Assembly (NCBI GenBank): GCA_016271365.2
Contig: JADMNL010000022.1
Location: forward strand, 218,898,501-218,962,500
Reading direction: 5' to 3'
Origin: Neoceratodus forsteri
Taxonomy: Eukaryota; Chordata; Ceratodontiformes; Ceratodontidae
DNA length: 64,000 nucleotides
Part shown: positions 31,291-41,813 of the stretch, piece by piece
Layout: every line of letters starts with the position of its first letter
How positions within the stretch are numbered: the first letter of the stretch is position 1
Made by a program: the position numbers and the translations under genes
Notes under the pieces: model-generated
The model's database searches: none
The model's input: the letters and a program-made list of their open reading frames with translations, nothing else
What the model was told of the DNA's origin: nothing

Positions 31291-33544
31291 AGTCATGCTG
31301 TGGCGGCTGAGGGTCCAGCGGACTGGGCCGACTTAGCTGGTCGTTGACTTTGGCCCGCTGACGACTTCCCCTGGGCTTTGTGGGAGAAGAAGCCCCTCTG
31401 TTGCGGACCGGCGCGGGACTGCTGTCTCTGCATCCGGCCTCAAAAACGGCTTTGGTTCCTACGAAAGGAACTAAGCTTGGGTCTGTACATGGCCTGACAG
31501 ACTGCATCCTTCCCGCCTCTTGAAGTTTGATGAGGACCTTCTCCGAGGACTCACCAAAGAGAACTTCTCCATGAAACGAGGCATCCAGGAAGTTCTTCTG
31601 GACGTCCGGGGTGAATCCGGAGACACAGAGCCATGAGTGTCTCCGGAGGCATACGCCTGAAGCTGCCGCTCTGGCCGAGGAGTCCGCGGAATCATATGCG
31701 GCTCGCAGCACCTGGGTTCCCACATCCGAACCCGTACGAAGGAGTTGCAGTAACTCCTCCTCCTGCTCACCTTCTGGCATCTTTTCCGCCAGATCCAGTC
31801 CCTGCTCCCACAAGGCGTTTTGAAACTGTACCATGTGGGTCAAGTAGTTGAGGGATCTGATGGTGCAGGTAGCAGATGCATACGTGCGCCTGCCCATAGC
31901 GTCCAGCTGTTTGGACTCTGGGTCCGGTGGCAGGGTGCTCAAATGTTGCGGCCTCTGGGACTGGTCATGAGAGGCTGTAATGACCAGAGAATCGGCCAGA
32001 GGATGTGATGCCAAGTACTGGTCCTCTCTAGAGGCCTTGTACAGGTGGTCAGCTTTCTTCGGCATCGCCGGACGCGAGTGTGGACGTTTCCACGCTGTCT
32101 TGGTGACGTCCATGAATGTGTCCACCAAGGATGGCACCACCACAGGCTTAGGATCTTTTTGCCGAAGATATCTGGCAAGGCGTAATCTTTCGGGGTCTAG
32201 TTCCTCTGTGTCCCAGCCCATGTTCTCCTCGATATGCCTCAATCTCTGAGAACGATGGGTCATCCGGAGGAGATCTTGGAAGCTCACGTGGGTCCGGAGA
32301 AGGGACATTGATCGGAGAGGGGGATCTGGATCCGTCCGATCCCGTGTCCTCTGTCGAAGGCAAACGGCGGCGTCTTCTGGGTCTCTTGGGGCTGGGTGAC
32401 CCTGAAGAAGATCTGGACGGAGGTCTCCTTTTTTTCTGTTCTACTCCTAGGAGGATCCGTAGGCTCCTGGGGGGGAGGTACTCGGCCCGCATCCCTAGGT
32501 GAAGTAGGGGGCGCGGGGGCCGGCGGAGTCGCAGGCGGAGGAGGAGGTGGTGGTGTGGGAACCACATCCTTCTTTATGGTGTCCCACCAGTAAGTAAACA
32601 GCTCCTTGACCTGGGATATGCTGAGGCCCGACGACGGACCGGGCGCCGATGGCCGGCCGTCTGGTTCCGCCGTTGGCTCCCCAGGGGTCTCAGGTTCTGG
32701 GCGTAGGGTTCCCTGGGGTCAACAGGACCGGTTCGCCTGCCTGGTCCTTGGGCTGGGTCAGCTCCTCCTTCGTGATCGCCTCTTGACCGACATCGGTGGG
32801 AGGCGAAGGGGTCCTCTTCTCAGTAGGTACGGACGTCGGTCCCCCGGCCGGCGTCTGAGGAGGCGAAGGCTTAACCGGCTACGGGCATCTGGCGGTCGTC
32901 GGTTCTCGGGACCGATGGTGTTTGGCCGTCGTCGGGTGGGCTGGCGACTGGTCCGACGACCGGTCCGACGACCTCTTAAGTGAAGTCAGTTCTTTGGTCT
33001 TCCGCTGGGGAGGAGGAGGCAAAGAAACTGACCTGGCGTCGGGTTCCAAATGGCGGGAACCGGACTTGTGATGGTGACGGTCCCCCGACCTCGACAGGGC
33101 CTTAGTGGCCGAGGACGAAGAAGTTCTGGAGGTCTTGGCCCGAGGAAGAGAGGAGGAACCCAAATAAGACTTCACCGCTGCAGGGGGAGGCTGAGAGCGG
33201 GCCCAGGAAGGGGAGCCGGAGCTACGGGAGGCAGAGGCCCTAGACGGGGACCTGGATCTCACTCTCTCCCTATGCTTCTCGAGGTGTCTCCGGGCCTTGT
33301 CGGAAGATTCCCCCTTGGAGGCTGCGTCCATGGCTTTAATCTTTTCCTCGAGCAGGAACGCCTGAAGGGCCTTCTGGCGACGGATCCGGGTCCAGCTGTT
33401 GAACCCCTGGCAGAAGGAGCAGGCCCGGGTGTCGTGGTCTGGGCCTAGGCACCGGACGCAGGCCGAATGAGAGTCTTTGAATGGGATTTGTTTCCCACAG
33501 GCGCACTTCGACGGATGGCCTTCAACGGAAGTTGGAGAGGACAT
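31290..33544 (-). pseudogene. E6 gag-like ORF with zinc knuckle and Arg-Ser-rich region
   Basis: Starts at ATG 33,544-33,542 (MSSPTSVEGHPSKCACGKQI). The knuckle CVRCLGPDHDTRACSFC is at about 33,408-33,460, followed by WTRIRRQKALQAFLLEEK and an Arg/Ser-rich segment (HRERVRSRSPSRASASRSSG, about 33,200-33,270) that resembles SR splicing-factor tails. This frame is open to 32,879. A Pro-rich stretch (PPPPPPPATPPAPAPP, about 32,500-32,560) and the core domain (from about 32,230: HIEENMGWDTEELDPERLRL, KPVVVPSLVDTFMDV, SLVITASHDQSQRPQHL) follow, the core then reading through into RT. Two or three frameshifts lie between the halves. Confidence 0.8.
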
Positions 33545-33650
33545 CAGACAGAAACTGAGCAGAAAAAATGAACTTTTTCCCAAAGGAAGAACTTAACCAG
33601 GCGTCGTGCGCTAGAAACGAACCGAAGGGTTGAGTCATGCAAGTCAACGG

Positions 33651-33838
33651 GGGGGAAAGGACTGGGGAATCTGGCGGGACCGCCTCCTTATGTACTACGT
33701 CTGACGGGGCCGGGACCGACGTCGGAGGTGGTCCCCGCTGAAGACTGCTAGCTAGAAGATTTCCGTGGAGTCCTGACACCTGCCGGCTTCAGTCCTAATG
33801 GTGTTACCTGCTGCAAGAGCTGTATCTCGAAGTAAGAT
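33651..33838 (-). repeat. E6 left terminal repeat
   Basis: Element direction: ATCTTACTTCGAGATACAGC to the GGGAAAG inner edge. Inverted partner of 27,899-28,078. The TATA position reads TACATAAG, as in the right copy. Confidence 0.87.
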
Positions 33839-35893
33839 CAGGCAAATATGCCGGGGAGTAGTTTTCGGGGGCAGAGGGGTGTCTGGAGGTTGCTGAATGA
33901 GCTCCAGTGTACGACCACTCTCTATGTTCTGCAGGATCCAGGCTTCTGACGTTATGGTTTTCCATTGGTTCAAATGGAGGGAAAACCAACCTCCAACCAC
34001 CACCACCTCCTGGGCCTGGGCCGGAAGTGGGGGGGTCTGGCAAGGAGTCAAGCTGAAGCAGGATCCTCAGTTCTGGGATGCTTGGCTGCCACTCCAGCCT
34101 GGTAGTGGGAAGGCAGGGAGGACTGGGCTTTACGCTTCCCTGGGGGGCGACAGCCTGAGCCTGGTCTATTGGTTTGCCTACAAAAGGCAGAGCGCCCCCT
34201 ACCACGCTGCTGAGTGTGGTAGAGGGAGTGAACAGACCTAAGAGCCATGCCTGAGGTCTACAGATCATTGATTAGGTCCTGGAGATATGGACCGAAAAAC
34301 TTGGTGCCATTAAAGGGAGCATTAAGCATCTTGCTTTGTACGTCAGCTGCAAACCCAGATACCCTAAGCCAAGAGTGCCTACTTGGCAGCCACTCTGGCA
34401 ACCATATCTGACAAATCATAAATGGCCCTCAAAAGATGCTTCCCAACATACTCAGCCATCTGGAAGCACTGGAGCAGCTCCTGCTTCTGGGTACCATCAG
34501 GGAGGGCTTGGGCAGCAGCCTTGCTCTTCCTAGAGTTGGTGTTCTGGAATTTTACCATGCAAGACAGGAAGCTGGTAATCCTCAAGCCTAGGGTAGAGGA
34601 AGCATATATCTTTTTGCCCCAAGATCAATCATACGGGACTCTTTGTCCCGGGGGGGGGCAGGGAACTAAGGTGCTTGGGAACCTTAGACCTGTCATGTGC
34701 TGCCTCAGTGACCACACAGTCAGTTTCAGCTTGGGCAGCAAGATAAGGAAGACCCTGAGGGGCACTGTAGAGTTTGTCAGCTCTATGGGGCATAGCTGGC
34801 ACCATGTCAGGTCTGTGCCAGGTTGCTGTGGTAGCATTTTTAAGAGCTGGAAGCATGGGAGGAATCATTTTAGGTGGAGATTCTGGAATCTCAAGATAGT
34901 TCACCACATCCCTTCTGGTGGCATCCTCCTCCTCTGTCGGAAATCCCATGGTGGAAGACAGTTGCTTAATAAAGCTAAAGAAGGAAGCAACCTCAAGTGG
35001 AGACCTGGAGGTGTGCTTGACAGATTCTTCACTGATTAAAGAGGCAGCAGACTTAGAGATATAGTACTGGTCCTCTTCCGCCTCCTCCTCCACCTCATCT
35101 GGAAGTATGAAATCAGGGTGGTACTCCTCCTCGACCTCTGTCTGGGTGTAGTGTTGACTGCGCCATTGATGGCCCTCAGGTAGGCTCCCGGGGCTGATGG
35201 ACAGGGGTCGACAACAAAGGTGTCGGCGCCAAAGGCCTGTTAAAGGAAGCAAACTGCTGCGTTATAACATTTATAAAGCAAACAAGAACTTTGTTCAGCT
35301 CCATTGTCACTGGAGATGGGGTCGACAGCACAGAGGCAGATGAAGCAGTGTGTGTGCCTGATGAGCCCGCATATTTCTGGGGAAAAGGGACAGGTCTCGA
35401 AGGGGACGTCGATAAAGGAGAGGCTGATGACCCGCAGGTCGACAGCCGGCGCAGCTTTCTGTATGGGTCTGGAGAGAACCAGGACCTGAACACCAGGTCT
35501 CTGTCGGAGCAGATGACAGAGTGCACCCCCCCCCTCCCCAAGGCCGACGAGAACGGGTAGCCCGGGGGGGGCGCATGGGTTGTGATCCCGGACTTTCTTG
35601 TGACCTCCCCTTCCGGGCTTGTCTTTGACCTGGGAGGCCTTGGAGCACTTTGACCCAGAGGGTGGCTAGTTCCCCCAGAAGATCCCGGTTTGGAGCTGGC
35701 TACCTGTTTTTCCATGAAGGTTTTCAGAGCTTTTTCTGCATCGCCCAAGGGTGGTTTGGTTGAATTGTCGGCACAGCTCACAATCCGAGGCATTGTGATC
35801 AGGCCCAAGACAGCAGACACACAGAGTGTTAGTCTTCGGAAGCAATCTTTTTTCCGCAGCTGTGATGGAAGAGAGATGTAGACAGTTTAACAC
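33839..35893 (-). pseudogene. E5 gag-like ORF and RT N-terminus
   Basis: The knuckle CVCCLGPDHNASDCELC lies at about 35,770-35,825, with the likely start at or near 35,855-35,893. A basic/Ser-Pro middle (35,300-35,650) is spread over two frames. The core domain is open at 34,629-35,252 with an acidic entry (TEVEEEYHPDFILPDEVEEE), then VASFFSFIKQLSSTMGFPTE, RPDMVPAMPHRADKLYSAP and VVTEAAHDRSKVPKHLSSLP. Further on are KQELLQCFQMAEYVGKHLLR (about 34,430-34,500) and the RT entry (WKTITSEAWILQNIESGRT, about 33,910-33,970) ending at the E6 insertion. Frameshifts near 34,630 and 34,060. Confidence 0.72.
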
Positions 35894-36135
35894 GTGACAA
35901 ACAAAAAGAAAATCTCAGAGATTTAGGAGGGTTGAACGAAAAAAGGCCATAGATTGAAAAAGGCACGAACACTGCGATGGCTCTACCACGGAGACTGCTT
36001 GCAAATAGACGGGAAAGAACTGAGGAAGGAGCAGGGCCCCACTTGTACTGCTGAAAATCTTCCATGTGGATTCTCCATTCACCAATGGTGAAGTACCTAT
36101 GGTGGTACTGGATGACAGATACCACCAAGGAAGAT
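33839..36135 (-). mobile_element. E5, upstream part (gag and left end)
   Basis: Gag and start of RT of the element split by E6. The left end (about 36,135, GGAAGAT) is recognisable as a diverged form of the family I end (CGAAGTAAGAT), and is followed by CTCC of E7. Confidence 0.7.
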
Positions 36136-37742
36136 CTCCAAGGATCATGGAAAAGGTGACCCTGGTGAATCGTCCTTGTCCAGGATACCAGTAAAGCGGT
36201 ATTTAGCCTGCTTCAGGTCTGGTTCCAAGGACAAATCCATGGACTCAAACATAAGTCAGAGAAGAGCCCCATATGACACCAGCCCATGGTCCATCGTCCT
36301 TTCCTCGACCGAAGCCCAGTCGAAGATATGCGTTCTTGATGACAACATGGATGACCCATCCCAGTAACTCTTCAAAAACTGCTTGTGACCATTTGCTGCT
36401 GTGGTGTACTGAGTATCCTCCGATTACGTGAGTTTCACTGAAGCCAGCCTCCTGGTAACCCAGCTGCAGTACCTGGTTGGTGCTCCCACCAAAGGCTGCA
36501 GTGGAGGAAGCTACACCCCTAAGGGTAGAGAGATGAGACTGGCATGGGCATGACTGGCACCTGCCAGCTGACCATAGTTGTCAGCGGCAGAGTCCTACCC
36601 CGCTCTACAATGGTTCATTACTGCAAAAGTAGTTCCTTTTAACGTTGCATCCTGCTGTGGTGCCTCTCCTCACCAGAGGACCAATGTTGAGAAGTCATCG
36701 CAGAAGGGGTGTTATAGACCACATGCTGAGGTGCATGAATTCAGACCTGGGCAGCACGATCACCAGTGGAGGTTGAAACCGGCTGTTCGGCGGCATCGAT
36801 CGCTCCACGTCTTCCTGGGAGAGGACAAGGAAAACAGAGGTCTTGAAGACAGACTCCTTGTCCATCTCTCTGTTGTCGAGAAGCATTTCAACTGCCTGAT
36901 CGGATGGTGTCAAGGTCGACAAGCTTGATGGGGGCACCATGGAGCTGTCAACCAACGTCGAGTGTCCAGGGAACTGGAGGACCGTGATCTCTCCTGATAC
37001 CACAACCAGCACTGGCACTGCTTGTGCAGACAGGACCTTCCCTGTAGATCTAGAGGGCCAGCCATCTCCTGAAAATCTTTGGTGAATCTCCCCTCCCCGA
37101 CACTGGTGCCAGCCGGGAGCAGTGCTGAGGTCAATGAGGTGCCTGCTACAGCAGTCACCACTGCTTCTTCCGCGGCAAGCTAAACAGTCGACCCAACTGC
37201 AGCAGAAGCAGACTTACTGCCTTTCAGCTGGTGCTTAGATCCCTGTTGGGCAGCCATCTGAAAAGAAGCCAGGCTGCGTGATGCTCCTAAGAAGGGAGCA
37301 CTGCCTGACAAGCCACAGGCAGCAATGTCACATGTAGCCCCTAAGTAGAAGGGGCAAGGCACATGTGGGTCTATCTTCAACAATCTTCTGTTGGCATGTG
37401 ATGCAGAACCTGAAGCTGCGAACTGGCTTCACTCCTTGGAGTACATCTTCCATCGATGAGGCAGAGCAAGAGAGAAAGAAACAGTTGAGGAACAATTGCA
37501 AGGTTTGAAAGTAAATACAGAAATTTGCCAGTGGCTCACTTGGTAGCCTACAATGCTGTAGAGTTGTAAGGAGGAGATGGCACACTTCTAGTAGAAAGGA
37601 AGATCTGACACCACAGGGCGGAGCTGGAGGACATAACGCTCAGGTGGTTGGAGGAGCTTAGCTTGAAGACGTTCCAAAGATTCAGCAATCCCGGTGGAAC
37701 CGCCATTGTGTGGATAGTGAACTATATCCATACCTGTAGAAA
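36136..37742 (-). mobile_element. E7: gag-end fragment of a family II-like DIRS
   Basis: Only the left third is present. The left end (37,742, CCATACCTGTAGAAA) resembles the family II left end (TATCCACATCCCTAGAAA), and GGAGCTTAGCTTGAAGACGTTCC (37,651-37,673) matches the family II repeat block AGCTAGCTTGAAGACTTTCC. A gag-like start is on the minus strand near 37,445 (SFRFCITCQQKIVED, then GATCDIAACG after a frameshift), which looks like a decayed zinc knuckle. The remainder to 36,136 is low-complexity gag-like coding with no recognised motif. E5 joins at 36,135. Confidence 0.5.
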
Positions 37743-37874
37743 GAGTTTCTTCAGTCCCTTTGATTTTTCCACACATTTCTTTTGTATAGTTTGCTCTCTT
37801 ATGGATCGGCAGCTTCTTCCCACTCTATTACACCAGCACCACCCAAGAGGAGCAAAAAAAGAAGAGCAGTCATG
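37743..37874. other. Short flanking segment between E7 and the HNRNPC 3' end
   Basis: No gene or repeat recognised. It holds a T-rich stretch (plus strand TTTTTCCACACATTTC) and the region where transcript cleavage would be expected. Confidence 0.5.
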
Positions 37875-38066
37875 TAAAAACAATAAGTCATTTTATTGGT
37901 TCTCCTTAACAGGTATCAAAACAAAAAAAAGACAGAAATTAAAACTACCAGATGTGAACAAAGAACAATACTCTGGGAATACACAGCACGAAAAGCAGGT
38001 GTGGCAGGGTGGAGGGCATGATTGAGCCAGAAATGGGGTTTAAAGCAGTGAAAGTCATCGTTGGTT
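37875..38066 (-). other. HNRNPC: HNRNPC 3' UTR
   Basis: Begins after the TGA at 38,067 and runs to the expected cleavage region about 15-20 bases past AATAAA. It is roughly 190 bases with a U-rich tract (minus strand, about 37,920-37,930). It lies only about 130 bases from the E7 terminus, so a longer 3' UTR, if the gene once had one, has been displaced by transposons. Confidence 0.65.
37892..37897 (-). promoter_or_regulatory. HNRNPC: Poly(A) signal AATAAA for HNRNPC
   Basis: Minus strand GAACCAATAAAATGACTT. Canonical hexamer 170 bases downstream of the stop codon. Confidence 0.7.
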
Positions 38067-38147
38067 TCAGGAGTCGTCCTCTTCATTGGCGCTGTCACCG
38101 TCCTCTTCACCTTCCTCTGCCTCCTTATCTTCATCATCCTTATCCGG
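38067..38147 (-). CDS. HNRNPC: HNRNPC terminal coding exon (C-terminal 26 residues)
   Basis: The exon opens after a splice acceptor and encodes 26 residues beginning PDKDDEDKEAEEGEEDGD and ending SANEEDDS before TGA (38,069-38,067). This is the acidic C-terminus of heterogeneous nuclear ribonucleoprotein C, the nuclear U-tract-binding pre-mRNA protein; the SAN-x-EDDS ending is characteristic. It begins in phase 0. The RNA-recognition motif, basic leucine zipper and the rest of the acidic domain lie in upstream exons that I cannot find up to 64,000, so the last intron is at least 25 kb. A processed copy is unlikely, because identity begins exactly at an AG acceptor and no poly(A) tail is present. 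Could it be another acidic protein? The ending argues against that. Confidence 0.75.
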   Translation of the reverse strand, partial: PDKDDEDKEAEEGEEDGDSANEEDDS

Positions 38148-38165
38148 CTGGAAAAAAAAAAAAGA
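38148..38165 (-). promoter_or_regulatory. HNRNPC: Splice acceptor of the HNRNPC terminal exon
   Basis: Minus strand T-run of about 12 followed by CCAG and then the exon. A strong polypyrimidine tract directly abuts the AG. Confidence 0.75.
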
Positions 38166-38425
38166 CAGCTGTGAGCTTTAAGTTTAGTTGTGGATTGGTA
38201 TGTAGAAACTGCTATTTCTGCTTGTTGTCCTTCAGAAGAATGTTATGAATATGGAGACTAGCCTGACATTACTGTTAAGAACACAAGCAAAATCTGTCAA
38301 CAGACTGAGCCCTGTTGGCTCATCATATCTGCCCATTCCTAGGCCCATTGTGTTTGTCGATTCCTACCCAACTGATGCTGAATAAGAGTCCCAGAGGCCC
38401 TTCATTTTCCTCTGCTTTTCTGGTG
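38166..38425. other. HNRNPC intron, unique-looking
   Basis: No coding or repeat signal recognised. Ordinary AT-rich intronic sequence. Confidence 0.5.
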
Positions 38426-38860
38426 TGGTCTTTATGATGCCCTTTTGTCTGCCCCACCCTTGTTTGAGTGCTCACTCCAATTTCACACAAACACCTCCTC
38501 CTACAGCCTATTCTACCCTTCAACCACCTTCTGTGAAAAAGTACTGGTATCTCTCAGACTTGCCCCTCCCCTTCATGGAGTTGCCCCTTGGTGTTTGTTC
38601 CCACTCCGTCTGAATAATTCCTACTATCCACTGTATTTACCCCTTGGAGGTCTCTGCACGTTTCAATCTTGTCCCTTTTACTTCATGCCTCAGGCATGTC
38701 CATATTCAGAGTTGCCAACCTCTCATGGTACATCCTTTCCTGCTGTCCCTGGAGGATCCTCATAACCCATCTATGCACTGCTTCCATCAAGTCCCTGACC
38801 TCCATTACCCGCACACTCCAAAACTGCACACAGTACTCTAGGCAAGGATGAACCAGTGAC
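38426..38860 (-). mobile_element. CR1/L2-like LINE 3' fragment, old
   Basis: Plus-strand text such as TTGAGTGCTCACTCCAATTTC, CTGCACGTTTCAATCTTGTCCC and ACTGCACACAGTACTCTAGGC is the complement of the CR1-type RT C-terminus and 3' UTR, also seen at 23,500-23,720 (GCACGCAGTACTCCAGGTGT). Strongly diverged; no usable ORF. Confidence 0.6.
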
Positions 38861-39269
38861 ATACAGTGTTAGCAGCACTGGGTCAAATGCCGAGGCAACA
38901 CCGCGGGCTGGATTTCCATGTTACAGTCTCCAGAATGCACCCAAGTCTCATCTGACATAAAGGTATTCTGCTTTTTTTTTTGAGTTCTTGTAGCCCTGCG
39001 CACCATGTATATGTGGTTCAGCCACATCTAGATCTATTTGCAGCCCTCATTTTCCAAAACAGTTCCCCAAAATATACATCTTTTGAAAGCTAAACATCTC
39101 TATTTGTAAGTCTAATTACATATATGTGAGCATAGCAAGACTACTGATTGGCTACTTGATTGGTCATTAACGTCTTAGAAATGACCGATCCAGCCGCCAA
39201 GTTCATGCAAACGTGCAGCTTGTGCCAATGCTCAAAACCTAAACTAAAGAATAAACAGTAAAAATGAAA

Positions 39270-39308
39270 GTTGTTATTGTGATTAGACATATAATCGCAA
39301 TAACAACC
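39270..39308. repeat. Near-perfect 16-bp hairpin
   Basis: Arms GTTGTTATTGTGATTA and TAATCGCAATAACAAC separated by GACATA, with one mismatch (G:T position). Confidence 0.7.
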
Positions 39309-39448
39309 TCAAAGCCAGTCATTTCCTTGGGTTAACCATCAGGCTTGAGAGAGGTGGCACCCCCCCACACACACAAACTGGTTGTTAATCCATCGGAAAT
39401 GACCAATTTCTCGGTCACCATTGCTTAAACAGGCAACGATATACGACA

Positions 39449-39572
39449 AGGTGTGCATTCCCTGAGATATCATAGGCCCTTCATGTGCACTGATGCATGA
39501 GGTCCCAAGCTGAATGCTGCTCAAGACACAACTGAGAAGGGCCTACATATTCCAATGATTGCACACCCTGCA
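39449..39572. repeat. Imperfect inverted repeat, arms about 31 bp
   Basis: Left arm AGGTGTGCATTCC...ATAGGCCCTT (39,449-39,482); right arm AAGGGCCTAC...TTGCACACCCT (39,538-39,572). The outer nine and inner nine bases match; the middle is diverged. Confidence 0.55.
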
Positions 39573-39764
39573 ATGCGTTACTGCATTTATAAACTGGCCT
39601 GGTATGCATTACAGGTAACCTAATTTGCCCAATGAAAGGAGTATTTTACAGTGTCCCAACTTGGCCAAAATGCTTTTGCTGCCAGGCATTACATGACTAA
39701 TGCTGATATTGTGGCTCATAAACATATACGCAAAGAGCCAGCAGAAGACGACCACCTGGTCTAT

Positions 39765-40760
39765 CGTGTCTGCTCGTAAATTATGCAAGGTCTTGCCTTA
39801 AACTTCCACCACTGATTCTACTACTCCCTACTGCCCACCCCTTCCCTTGGTCCCAAGGGTTCCCTTTGCGTTTGTCCCAGGCCCTCCTGAATGCTTCCAC
39901 TGTCTGCTGATCTCACTTCCTCCGACAGCTTATTCCAGGTGGTCACCACCATCTCCATACAGAAATGTTCCTTACATCCCTTCTGAATCTACTCATCAAT
40001 CTTAAGCTGTGCCCCCAGTGGTGTTTTCACTCATTTTAAGGAAAGTCTCCTTTCACTCTTAATTCCCCTTCACGTATTTGAAGGTTTCCATTGTATCCTC
40101 CCTCTGCCTCCTCTCCTCAAGGGAGCACATCCCCAGGACTCAGCCTCTCCTCTGGAACACACCCTCCCAGCATGCTGAAGTCCTTCTTAAGGTATGGATG
40201 CCAGTACCTCTTCATATTCTAAATGCAGTCTCACCAATGATCTGTACAATGATAAAATGACCTTGCTTTGACTGCTACTGAATCCCCTTGCAATACACCC
40301 CAGGATCATCTTAGCCTTCGCCACTGTCAAAGTGGGAGGTGCGTTTCAGGTCACTGGTAATCACCACTCCTAGATCCTTTTCCTCTTTGGAAGCATTTAC
40401 CTGAACCTCTCCTATGTAATACTCTGCTCTAGGGTTCTTTGCCCTATGTGCATCACCATGCAACTTTCTGGCATTGAAACCAAGTTACCAGATTCTGATC
40501 ATCTCTAGTCTGGCAAGGTCCGCCTCAGGTCCTGCATCCCCCGTGTCCACCCTCCCACTGAGTTTGGTGTTGTCGACAAACAGGCATATTTTGCCTTTAA
40601 TGGCTTCCCCAATGTCACTTCTGAACATACTGTACAACACTGATTCCTGCGGGATCCCGCTGGTGACCTCTCTGGTGCTGGAGAACTCGCCCCTAACCAC
40701 ATCTGGGTGCTGCCCCTCAACCAATTTTCAATCCATCTTAACCATATTCTTCCCCACTCA
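39765..40760 (-). mobile_element. CR1/L2-like LINE fragment, old
   Basis: Minus-strand LINE with RT core at 40,485-40,724 (REVTSGIPQESVL, DIGEAIKGKICLFVDNTKLS, where the catalytic box is VDN in place of ADD) and the RT C-terminal/3' region down to 39,765 (plus-strand complement CCTCCCTCTGCCTCCTCTCC encodes a REDTMETFKYVKG-like end). Older than the CR1 in E4, judged by divergence. Confidence 0.7.
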
Positions 40761-41314
40761 GTGGTATACCATTACAAAAGTCTAAGAATGAAGGAGTGAC
40801 AAACACGAAAAGCTGAAGATCAAGTGCACCACTGATCCAGGGCGGGTGGGTACTTGGACAAATATAAAAAGGAAGGACACCAAATGTCCTGGAACCATGT
40901 GCCAAAATTTTACACCGATCAGAGACATTTTGATAATTTATTATGATAGTATAGCTATGCAAGTTGTACAGCAATCAGTTGGAATGGGGAAAGCAGAAAT
41001 GGAAATGTTGCACTGCACCTTCTGGCTCTGCGAGTGTACTCATCACCTCAACAATACTCAGCAGATCACTGCGCTGCTGCCCCCCACCTTCTGCTTGCAA
41101 TGGATGGCACTGTACTTCCACTGCTCACCCACAGTGTCAACAGTTTTCATCCTGCCGATTCCTGTGGCTGGCTGGCTGGAGAATAACACCACCCAGCCTT
41201 CAAGAGGAATTTGGGGATAAAGCAGGGAGCTCATTTAGTAAACAAGCACAATTTCGATTTAGACATTCTGTTAAAAACAAACCATAATCTTTTCTCTAAG
41301 AGTTACCACAGCGA
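40761..41314. other. HNRNPC intron, nothing recognised
   Basis: Both strands checked for transposon or exon motifs; none found. There is no acidic or RRM-like coding that would suggest another HNRNPC exon. Confidence 0.45.
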
Positions 41315-41668
41315 GAAAAACAGCTATGTGAGAACTTGCCGCAATGGTACATCTTTGAAAGTCTCCTCCATTAGACCACATCTTTAGATGGTTGTGAGGC
41401 ACTAGGACCACATGGAAACATTTTCTAGCCAGGGTGTCACCCTCTAAATAAACATGGGTGGGTCCCATCACTCCTCACCCCCCCCCGAAGATTAGCCTTT
41501 GAGGACCTCTAAACTAACTGCAGAGAACCAAGAGACGAGACCAGCACCAGGCATACAAGGAGAGGCATAGGGCTGGATATGGAATTCATGGAGGAGTCAG
41601 ATTTAGGCAAAGTGTCTGACAGAACCCTCACTGAAAGCAAAAAAAAGGAAGGGAGGGACAGCATAGCC

Positions 41669-41775
41669 TAATGGAGGAAATTTTCTCGAACATCTACTGT
41701 CACATAAGTTCTTACGCCAACTGTTCTATTTTCTTCAAAGATATCGCCTCTATTAGTCCACACCTCCGCAACAAT
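41669..41775 (-). repeat. E8 internal complementary region
   Basis: CATCTACTGTCACATAAGTTCTTACGCCAACTGTTCT (41,690-41,726) is complementary to the right end at 41,315-41,355. ATTTTCTTCAAAGATATCGC follows as the left-end complement. Confidence 0.65.
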
Positions 41776-41813
41776 TCCCAAGTAGCACAAGGTAAATTGG
41801 GAGGATGGCACAG

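Larger units (their letters stand above)
27863..33838 (-). mobile_element. E6: full-length DIRS element, subfamily Ib, nested in E5
   Basis: A 5.98-kb element with both ends, ICR and all three genes recognisable. The left end is GTAAGAT at 33,838; the right end begins AGTACAGTTACG at 27,863. Host flanks are GAAGAA (27,857-27,862) and CAGGC (33,839). Among the subfamily Ib copies it is the best preserved, with the longest open frames (gag start of more than 200 residues; gag core to RT 476 residues). Confidence 0.9.
38861..39764. other. HNRNPC intron, mostly unrecognised, with two inverted repeats
   Basis: No gene recognised. Holds the hairpins listed at 39,270 and 39,449 and a short (AC)n-like run near 39,361-39,374. 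Possibly one or two old MITE-like elements; I cannot name a family. Confidence 0.4.

Noticed and set aside
33200..33270. Arg-Ser segment as an SR splicing-factor exon
   Set aside because: It is continuous with the knuckle of E6 gag and is also found in E1.
37875..38147. HNRNPC exon as a processed pseudogene
   Set aside because: Similarity begins exactly after a polypyrimidine-AG acceptor, only the terminal exon is present, there is a normal AATAAA and no genomic poly(A) tail.
40761..41314. A penultimate HNRNPC exon between the CR1/L2 fragment and E8
   Set aside because: No open acidic or coiled-coil coding stretch flanked by splice sites was found on the minus strand.
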